Assembly: GCA_036381495.1 (NCBI GenBank) | Contig: DASVCS010000010.1 | Coordinates: 1 to 15,787, forward strand | Reading direction: 5' to 3' | DNA length: 15,787 nt | Origin: DASVCS01 sp036381495 | GTDB taxonomy: Bacteria; Gemmatimonadota; Gemmatimonadetes; Longimicrobiales; RSA9 | Part shown: positions 7,158 to 11,991 of the stretch, in pieces | Layout of the letters: the number at the start of each line of letters is the position of its first letter | Numbering within the stretch: the first letter of the stretch is position 1 | The notes under the pieces: model-generated | The model's input: only the letters and a program-made list of their open reading frames with translations | What the model was told of the DNA's origin: nothing | Databases searched by the model: none | Program-made: the position numbers and the translations under genes

Positions 7158-7280
7158 TTCTGCCGTACCGCAGTACCGCCGCGCCTGGGGCAAGGCGGGC
7201 CGTGCCTGGGGCACAAACACCACGCACCGTTCGACCTTGCCCGCTCCTGATCCGAGCGGGCCGCACAGGAGCAGGAGAAG
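7158..7280 (+). promoter_or_regulatory. Repeat-containing leader of the coat gene
   Basis: This 123-base gap holds no gene. It contains the imperfect direct repeat CCG(C/T)GCCTGGGGCA at 7179-7192 and 7200-7213, spaced 21 bases start to start, about two helical turns. It also contains a perfect hairpin: GCCCGCTC 7239-7246, a 7-base loop, and GAGCGGGC 7254-7261. AGGAG copies at 7267-7271 and 7273-7277 precede ATG 7281 and make a doubled strong ribosome binding site. High coat expression would explain such a leader. I see no convincing -35/-10 pair, so a promoter is possible but not shown. Confidence 0.45.
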
Positions 7281-8399
7281 ATGGCGAACAACTTCACGCA
7301 GATCGTAGACAAGATCTTCGCGCGCGCGCTGCTCGCGCTGCGCGAGAACGCGATCATGCCCCGGCTGGTCAACACCAACTGGGGCGCCGAGGTCGCCCAG
7401 CCCGGCGACACGATCAACGTGCCGATCCCGTCCGCGATGGAGGTGTCCGACGTCGTGCCGGGTCCGACGCCGCCGGCCGGCGGGGACGTGGCGCCCACGA
7501 CCGTTCCGATCCAGCTCAACCGCTGGCGGAAGGTGGATATGCACGTCACGGACAAGGAGGCGCGCGAGATCGCGCAGGGCGGGCGCGAGGTGCAGTTGTC
7601 CGAGGCCATGAAGGCGCTGGCCAACGACGTGGACGCGTACCTGCTCGGCCTGTACACGGGCATCTACGGCTTCGCCGGGACCCCGGGCACGACGCCGTTC
7701 GGCGGCGAGTCGCTCCAGGCCGCGACGGACGCTCGCAAGGTCCTGGGCCAGCAGCTCGCGCCGAGCGACCCGCGGTTCATCGTGCTGAACCCGGACGCCG
7801 AGGCCAACGCGCTGCTCATCCGGGCCGTGCAGGATGCGAGCTTCCGCGCGAACCAGGAGAACACGCTGCGCACGGGCCGCATCGGCACGCTGCTCGGCTT
7901 CGACTGGTTCATGGACCAGCAGGTGAAGAGCCACACGGCCGGCACGGGTGCGGGCTACCTGGTGAACCAGGCGAACCACGCCGTGGGCGACACGACGGTC
8001 ACGGTGGACACGGGCACGGGCACGATCCTGCCCGGGGACATCTTCACCGTGGCGGGCGACACCCAGACGTACGTGGTGAAGAGCTTCGCCGGCAACGTCA
8101 TCACGTACGCCCCCGCGGCCAAGACGGCGTTCGCGGACAACGCCGCGATCACGCTGAAGGGGAACCACGTGGTGAACCTCGCGTTCCACCGCGACGCCTT
8201 CGCGCTTGCCGTGCGGCCGCTGGCTCCGGCGGACGGCTTCACGGGCGGGCACGAGATCCGTACCGGCGTCGATCCGGTGTCCGGCCTCGCGCTGACGCTC
8301 GAGATCAGCCGCGAGTACAACCGTACGAAGTACCAGTGGAGCATCCTGTACGGCGCTTCTCTCGTGCGGCCCGAGCTCGCCGCGCGCATCGCCGGCTGA
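7281..8399 (+). CDS. Major capsid (coat) protein, P22-type, with inserted beta domain
   Basis: The shell protein, 372 residues. The N-terminus MANNFTQIVDKIFARALLAL then RENAIMPRLVNTNWGAEVAQ and PGDTINVPIPSAMEV is the recognisable opening of the P22 coat-protein family, which has the HK97 fold. There is no N-terminal delta or prohead-protease domain. Residues about 220-293 read as an inserted, Thr/Val-rich beta domain, placed like the I-domain of P22 coat. It holds LPGDIFTVAGDTQTYVV (250-266) and FADNAAITL (284-292). Almost the same motifs occur inside the second tail-tube protein at 10826-11473. The C-terminus resumes the coat fold (NHVVNLAFHRDAFALAVRPL) and ends YQWSILYGASLVRPELAARI. A doubled AGGAG precedes the start, and codons are almost all G/C-ending, both fitting strong expression. 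Confidence 0.93.
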   Translation: MANNFTQIVDKIFARALLALRENAIMPRLVNTNWGAEVAQPGDTINVPIPSAMEVSDVVPGPTPPAGGDVAPTTVPIQLNRWRKVDMHVTDKEAREIAQGGREVQLSEAMKALANDVDAYLLGLYTGIYGFAGTPGTTPFGGESLQAATDARKVLGQQLAPSDPRFIVLNPDAEANALLIRAVQDASFRANQENTLRTGRIGTLLGFDWFMDQQVKSHTAGTGAGYLVNQANHAVGDTTVTVDTGTGTILPGDIFTVAGDTQTYVVKSFAGNVITYAPAAKTAFADNAAITLKGNHVVNLAFHRDAFALAVRPLAPADGFTGGHEIRTGVDPVSGLALTLEISREYNRTKYQWSILYGASLVRPELAARIAG

Positions 8400-8408
8400 T
8401 GCATCCGG

Positions 8409-8438
8409 GAGGGGGTCGGGCGAACCCGGCCCCCGCTC
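8409..8438 (+). terminator. GC-rich hairpin after the coat gene
   Basis: GGGGGTCGGG (8411-8420) and CCCGGCCCCC (8425-8434) form a 10-bp stem, one pair being a G-T wobble, closed by the tetraloop CGAA. It starts 11 bases after the coat stop codon. No T-run follows, so it is more likely a partial terminator or an RNA-stabilising end that keeps coat expression above that of the downstream neck genes. Confidence 0.5.
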
Positions 8439-8455
8439 TCACGTCAGGAGGTGTG

Positions 8456-8650
8456 ATGCAGATTCCCACGGTGAAGATCGTCGATCCGTCCAAGCCGGAC
8501 GACTACGTCATCATCAACGAGGCGGACTTCGACCCGGCGGTGCACCGGCGCTGGGGCGAGCAGGAGTCGCAACCGGAAGCGCTGGGCAAGGATGAGACGG
8601 CGCCCGACGCTCCGGCCGCTCGCCGGGGCAGGCCGCGCAAGTCGGCGTAA
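8456..8650 (+). CDS. Small post-capsid protein with C-terminal AT-hook-like motif
   Basis: This 64-residue protein starts at ATG 8456, 4 bases after an excellent AGGAGG (8446-8451). A GTG at 8453 is in frame but too close to that site. The N-terminal half (VKIVDPSKPDDYVIINEADF) is a short beta element of a type often found in tiny phage proteins after the coat gene. The middle is acidic and Pro/Glu-rich. The end, RRGRPRKSA (56-64), carries the Arg-Gly-Arg-Pro core of an AT-hook, which binds the minor groove of DNA. The role is unknown. Head completion, DNA contact inside the shell, or simple basic-tail electrostatics are all possible. The preceding in-frame stretch back to 7202 is the shadow of the coat gene. 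Confidence 0.75.
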   Translation: MQIPTVKIVDPSKPDDYVIINEADFDPAVHRRWGEQESQPEALGKDETAPDAPAARRGRPRKSA

Positions 8651-8656
8651 CGGACG

Positions 8657-9184
8657 ATGCCCGTGCTTGACGCCACCGTCGGGAGCCCGACGGCGAATTC
8701 GTACGTAACTACGGTCGAAGCCGACGCGTACTTCGACGAACGCCTCCACGCCGAGGCGTGGACCGCGGCGAGCGCGGACGACAGGGCGCGCGCGCTGATT
8801 CAGGCGACCCGCCGGCTGGATCAGGAGGAATACCGCGGCGTGCCGCGCAACCCGCTCAAAGGCACGTCGGAGAACGGCCCGACGCAGGCGCTCAAATGGC
8901 CGCGGCGGGCGGCAGAGAACGATGAGGGGTGGGTGTACGAGGATGACATCATCCCGACCATCGTCAAGCACGCGACGATGGAACTCGCGCTCGCCTATCT
9001 CTCCGCTGACGCGGACCCCCTCGCCGATACCGGCCTCGAGGGGTTCGCGCGGGTCAGCATCGGGTCGCTCGAGGTCGAGCCGCGCCACGCGCGGGTCGCG
9101 GGCGAGCTGCCGGAGAACGTCCGGCGTCTGCTCGCGCCGGTGCTCGAGACGAGCCGGGCCACGGTGCGACTCGTGAGGGCGTAA
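8657..9184 (+). CDS. Head-tail connector (adaptor), DnaT-like family
   Basis: This 175-residue protein is probably the adaptor ring bound under the portal. The opening VLDATVGSPTANSYVTTVEA then DAYFDERLHAEAWTAASADD, followed by a helix ending in RALIQATRRLDQEEYRG, is typical of phage proteins labelled putative DnaT-like, which behave as head-tail adaptors of the HK97 gp6 / SPP1 gp15 kind. The C-terminus is helical (PENVRRLLAPVLETSRATVR). The DnaT label comes from a family name and does not imply primosome activity here. It begins 6 bases after the previous stop. Its TAA overlaps the ATG of the next gene (TAATG at 9182-9186), which suggests coupled translation and matched amounts of the neck proteins. 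Confidence 0.8.
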   Translation: MPVLDATVGSPTANSYVTTVEADAYFDERLHAEAWTAASADDRARALIQATRRLDQEEYRGVPRNPLKGTSENGPTQALKWPRRAAENDEGWVYEDDIIPTIVKHATMELALAYLSADADPLADTGLEGFARVSIGSLEVEPRHARVAGELPENVRRLLAPVLETSRATVRLVRA

Positions 9185-9579
9185 TGGGCGTACTCGACGG
9201 CGTGGCCCGGTCGGTCGCGGGAACCCTGATCGCGCGCTTCGGCAAGCGTGTAGGTGTCGTGTACCGCAGGGGCGGCACGTACGACCCGGCGAGCGGGACC
9301 ATCACGGGGGCGCCCGAGGCGACGGCGACGCTCTCCGCGCTCATGGGCGACACGCAGCGCTTGCAGCGGCTGGGGTTCGGCGAGATCGGCGAGGTGCAGG
9401 CGGGCGACCTCGCCGTGGATCTGCCGGCCCGGGACTTCGAGGCGGCGTTCGGCGCCGGCGCCGTGCCGACGCCGGCCGATGCGGTAGTCGTGGACGGCGT
9501 CGAATACCAGGTCAAGCAGGTGAAGCCGATGTGGTCGGGCGAGCAGGTCGCGATGTACACACTGCACATCCGGCGGTGA
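9184..9579 (+). CDS. Head closure / head-tail joining protein
   Basis: This 131-residue, beta-rich protein is located where SPP1 gp16-like or HK97 gp7-like stoppers occur. The features seen are a short N-terminal helix, then VGVVYRRGGTYDPASGTITG, a middle with Gly/Asp turns (RLGFGEIGEVQAGDLAVDLP), and a final strand pair around VVVDGVEYQVKQVKPM. A small barrel of this kind plugs the portal after packaging. The family match is weaker than for its neighbours and rests partly on gene order: adaptor, closure, gp10-like, terminator. It starts within the stop of the adaptor gene and ends 2 bases before the next start. Confidence 0.7.
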   Translation: MGVLDGVARSVAGTLIARFGKRVGVVYRRGGTYDPASGTITGAPEATATLSALMGDTQRLQRLGFGEIGEVQAGDLAVDLPARDFEAAFGAGAVPTPADAVVVDGVEYQVKQVKPMWSGEQVAMYTLHIRR

Positions 9580-9581
9580 CG

Positions 9582-9989
9582 ATGCCGTTCGAGGGTAAGG
9601 ACGCAGCCACGCAACGGCTTCGCGAGAACGCGGAAAAGTACATGCGCGCTCTGGCGCTCGAAGCGCTCGCGCGGCTGATGCGCAAGACGCCGGTGGACAC
9701 CGGGCGCGCCCGGGCGAACTGGAACGTCGCGCTCGGAAGCCCCGACCGCTCGACGGATGAGGACCGCACGATCGCGGACGCGGGGAGGGCGCAGGCGGAG
9801 GGTGTGCGCGTAATCGCGGAATTCGGGCCGGGACGCGTGCTCTACGTCACGAATTCCCTGCCCTATATCCAGGACCTGGAAGATGGACGCAGCAAACAGG
9901 CGCCGCAGGGGATGGTGAAGGTGACGGTGGCCGAACTGAAACCGCTCGCAAGCCGCATCGCGGCGAGGATCGCGGCCGGTGGCGAGTGA
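9582..9989 (+). CDS. Neck / tail-completion protein, HK97 gp10-like
   Basis: This 135-residue protein shows both hallmarks of the HK97 gp10-like family. An early motif KTPVDTGRARANW at about 35-47 follows an amphipathic helix (ATQRLRENAEKYMRALALEA). A later motif YVTNSLPYIQDLEDGRSKQA then PQGMV spans 88-112. These proteins act at the head-tail interface or in tail completion. ATG 9582 follows the previous stop by 2 bases; an upstream in-frame ATG at 9531 would run back into the previous gene and is not favoured. The last 11 bases overlap the GTG start of the tail terminator gene. Confidence 0.85.
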   Translation: MPFEGKDAATQRLRENAEKYMRALALEALARLMRKTPVDTGRARANWNVALGSPDRSTDEDRTIADAGRAQAEGVRVIAEFGPGRVLYVTNSLPYIQDLEDGRSKQAPQGMVKVTVAELKPLASRIAARIAAGGE

Positions 9990-10413
9990 GCTTCGGGCGA
10001 AGGCGGCGGCGATCCGCGCGCACTTCGCGACGGAATGGAAGGCGGCCCGGGGTTATACGGACGAGCAGCTCGGCGAACGGGTCGCCTGGGAGGGCGTGGA
10101 CTTCACGCCGCCCGCGTCCGAGTGGGTCCGCCTGTCCATCCTGTGGGGCGATGCGTTCGAGCAGACGATGGGCGGGCCGGCGGTCGGGAAGAACGAGGTC
10201 GTGGGGGTGGTGAGCGTGACGCTGTTCTATCCGCCCGGGCGCGGAACCGGAGTGTTGGAGGGTCTTGCCGACGACGTGCGCGACATCTTCAACCGCGCGG
10301 AGGTATCCGGCGTGCGGTTCGGCGCGCCGAGCGGCCCGAAGCCCGCGCGCGAACGGGACGGGTGGGTGCAGACGACGGTGGACGTGCCATTCACGGTCGA
10401 GGAGACCATCTGA
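9979..10413 (+). CDS. Tail terminator protein (DUF4128-like)
   Basis: This 144-residue protein probably forms the ring that caps the tail tube and binds the head neck. An N-terminal helix (RAKAAAIRAHFATEWKA) is followed by SEWVRLSILWGDAFEQTMGG and beta strands such as GVVSVTLFYPPGRGTG. It then has a helix (GLADDVRDIFNRAEVSGVRF) and a closing strand WVQTTVDVPFTVEE. The order and the WVRLSILWGDA segment match phage tail-terminator-like (DUF4128) proteins. The gene starts at GTG 9979 inside the gp10-like gene. There is no separate ribosome binding site, so coupling is likely. Confidence 0.78.
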   Translation: MASELRAKAAAIRAHFATEWKAARGYTDEQLGERVAWEGVDFTPPASEWVRLSILWGDAFEQTMGGPAVGKNEVVGVVSVTLFYPPGRGTGVLEGLADDVRDIFNRAEVSGVRFGAPSGPKPARERDGWVQTTVDVPFTVEETI

Positions 10414-10426
10414 CGAGGGATGAGCC

Positions 10427-10822
10427 ATGGCGACGTACAGGGGCAGCAAGGGCACGGTGACGGTCGGCGGAAATACCGTAGGCGAGCTACAAAGCTGGAC
10501 GCTCACGATCAACCGTGCCTACATCGAGACGACTGCGATGGGCGATGCGGCGAAGACGGGGACGCTGGACATCCCCGGGGGGAGCGGCGACCTGTCGGCG
10601 AACTTCGACTACAGCGACACGGCGCAGGCGGCGCTGCTCGACATGCTCGTTTCGAACACGGACCCCACGCCGCTCGCCGCCGTGTTCGAGATCGATACGG
10701 GCAAGACCATCTCGTGCAACATCCTGCCGACGTCGGCGCCGGTCGCGGCGCAGCGCGGGGCGCTGGTGACGGTCAGCTTCAGCTTCGAGACGGACGGCCC
10801 CATCGCGTTCGCGTGGGCGTGA
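10427..10822 (+). CDS. Major tail tube protein (first paralogue)
   Basis: This 131-residue protein is the compact, insert-free member of a tandem pair. It begins MATYRGSKGTVTVGGNTVGE. The body LQSWTLTINRAYIETTAMGD, DIPGGSGDLSANFDYSDTAQ and QRGALVTVSFSFETDGP is the beta-barrel pattern of siphovirus tail tube subunits, which polymerise as hexameric rings around the tape measure. GAGGG at 10415-10419 gives a ribosome binding site 7 bases before ATG 10427. Residues 21-131 align without large gaps to about 104-215 of the next gene product. The simple form is the likely bulk tube subunit. Confidence 0.88.
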   Translation: MATYRGSKGTVTVGGNTVGELQSWTLTINRAYIETTAMGDAAKTGTLDIPGGSGDLSANFDYSDTAQAALLDMLVSNTDPTPLAAVFEIDTGKTISCNILPTSAPVAAQRGALVTVSFSFETDGPIAFAWA

Positions 10823-10825
10823 ACC

Positions 10826-11473
10826 ATGAGCGTATTCCGCGGCTCCAGGGGTTTCGTCGCGCTGGGCGGTGTCGTGAACGGCGCGCCGCTCGTCATGGGC
10901 GCGGTGGCGCAAGGCGCCACGACCGCGACGTTCGATGGAACGCCGCTCACCGGCGTCCTTCTGGCCGGCGACCGGTTCACTGTGGCGGGGGATCCGCAGG
11001 TCTACACCGTGACGCAGAACGCCGTCATCGGCATCCCCACGGCGAACCGGGTCACGGTGTCCTTCACGCCGGCCGTCCAGGTGGCGGGCGGATGGGCGGA
11101 CAACGCGGCGGTGTTGTTCGTGTCCAATTCGCTCGCGGAGGTGACGGCATGGTCCGCCACCCCCGCCCGGCCGGTACTGGATCGGACGGTGATGGGGGAT
11201 GATGCCCGCCGCATCGTCCTGGACATCCCGGGCTGGAGCGGCAACATCGAGGCGCTGTTCGACTACGGCGACGCCGAGCAGAAGGCGTTCATTGACGCCG
11301 TAGGGAGCGATTCCGCACCGGCCACCGTCGGGCTCGTGCTCGCGGTGGACACGGACAAGCACCTCTACGGCCACGTGCAACCCGAAAGCGCACAGGTCAC
11401 CGGGCAGCGCGGCGCGCTGGTCACGGTGCAGTTCACGTTCCAGGGTGAAGGCGCCCTCGCAACCGACTGGTGA
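10826..11473 (+). CDS. Second tail tube paralogue with an inserted coat-like domain
   Basis: This 215-residue protein is a paralogue of the gene before it. The first 15 residues (MSVFRGSRGFVALGG) match MATYRGSKGTVTVGG, and residues 104-215 match the tube body, e.g. VMGDDARRIVLDIPGWSGNI, ALFDYGDAEQKAF and GQRGALVTVQFTF. Between them lies an extra domain of about 85 residues (16-101). This insert contains LAGDRFTVAGDPQVYTV (46-62) and WADNAAVLFVS (90-100), close to LPGDIFTVAGDTQTYVV and FADNAAITL in the coat protein. It sits where a loop of the tube barrel would be surface-exposed. It starts 3 bases after the upstream stop (TGA-acc-ATG). It could form decorated tube rings, or a specialised ring at one end of the tail. 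Confidence 0.85.
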   Translation: MSVFRGSRGFVALGGVVNGAPLVMGAVAQGATTATFDGTPLTGVLLAGDRFTVAGDPQVYTVTQNAVIGIPTANRVTVSFTPAVQVAGGWADNAAVLFVSNSLAEVTAWSATPARPVLDRTVMGDDARRIVLDIPGWSGNIEALFDYGDAEQKAFIDAVGSDSAPATVGLVLAVDTDKHLYGHVQPESAQVTGQRGALVTVQFTFQGEGALATDW

Positions 11474-11476
11474 GCC

Positions 11477-11875
11477 ATGAACGGACCCAGCGTCATCGAC
11501 CGGGTGGTGGCGCGCTACCGCGACACGCGTAGACGCGTCGAGGTCCCCGAATGGGATGTCGTGCTCTACTTCGGCCCGCTGACCAAGGCCGACATCCTTG
11601 CCGTCGAGCAGCGCATGCGGGACGAAGACGGCAAGGAGCCGGACAAACACCGGCACGAGAAGAACATCCTGCTGATCGTCCAGAAGGCGGAGCTCGAAGA
11701 CGGCAGCAAGGCGTTCCGCTGGGGCGACCGGCACACGCTGTTCGAGAAGGCCGAAGCCGCCGTTCTCGACCGCCTGCTCCTCGCGCTCTACTCGGGGGTG
11801 GTCCCGCTCACCCGGGAGGGCGTGGAGGAGGGAAAAGACGGATCCGAAGCGACCCCGACCTCCACTTCCGGCTGA
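11477..11875 (+). CDS. Tail assembly chaperone (gpG-like)
   Basis: The short product of the chaperone locus, 132 residues in the zero frame. It begins MNGPSVIDRVVARYRDTRRR, has a beta strand VEVPEWDVVLYFGPLTKADI and a helical second half (LFEKAEAAVLDRLLLALYSG), and ends in a disordered Ser/Thr tail. Chaperones of this type coat the tape measure and recruit tube subunits, and they are lost from the finished tail. Placement between tube and tape measure genes is diagnostic. The slippery heptamer GGGAAAA at 11830-11836 sits 12 codons before the stop and feeds the longer fusion product. It starts 3 bases after the tube paralogue stop (TGA-gcc-ATG). Confidence 0.85.
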   Translation: MNGPSVIDRVVARYRDTRRRVEVPEWDVVLYFGPLTKADILAVEQRMRDEDGKEPDKHRHEKNILLIVQKAELEDGSKAFRWGDRHTLFEKAEAAVLDRLLLALYSGVVPLTREGVEEGKDGSEATPTSTSG

Positions 11876-11991
11876 GCCTGGGCGAGGCGCTGCACAAGTC
11901 GCTGGAAGAAGTCAACCACCTGCCGCTCGGCGAGCTTGCGCTATGGGCGGCGTATTTCGAGCTGAAACGCGACACGCACCGTGGCGGATAA
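11477..11991 (+). CDS. Tail assembly chaperone fusion made by -1 frameshift (gpGT-like)
   Basis: The long form of the chaperone. Ribosomes read 120 codons to K120 (AAA 11834-11836), slip back one base and continue from 11836 for 51 codons to TAA 11989-11991, giving about 171 residues. The added part contains LSLGEALHKSLEEVNHLPLG and ELALWAAYFELKRD, the typical pattern of the T domain that links tube subunits and tape measure. It has no start codon of its own with a ribosome binding site, which supports expression only as a fusion. The coordinates cover both frames; a single-frame translation will not reproduce the product. Its end overlaps the tape measure start by 11 bases. Confidence 0.82.
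11830..11836 (+). promoter_or_regulatory. -1 ribosomal slippery site GGGAAAA
   Basis: In the zero frame this reads G GGA AAA, the X XXY YYZ pattern, one base different from the lambda G-GT site GGGAAAG. Re-pairing one base back gives GGG AAA, so both tRNAs keep good anticodon contacts. The -1 frame after the site is open and encodes the T-like domain. I did not find an obvious strong stimulatory stem directly downstream. Confidence 0.85.

Noticed and set aside
5676..8252. An 858-codon open frame on the minus strand
   Set aside because: It lies opposite the well-supported scaffold and coat genes and the two small genes, is Arg/His/Leu-rich, and has no recognisable motif. Long antisense frames are expected in GC-rich DNA with few stop codons.
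10420..11202. A 260-codon + strand frame overlapping both tube genes
   Set aside because: It is in another frame from two clear paralogous tube proteins and is Arg/Gly/His-rich without any motif, a shadow frame.
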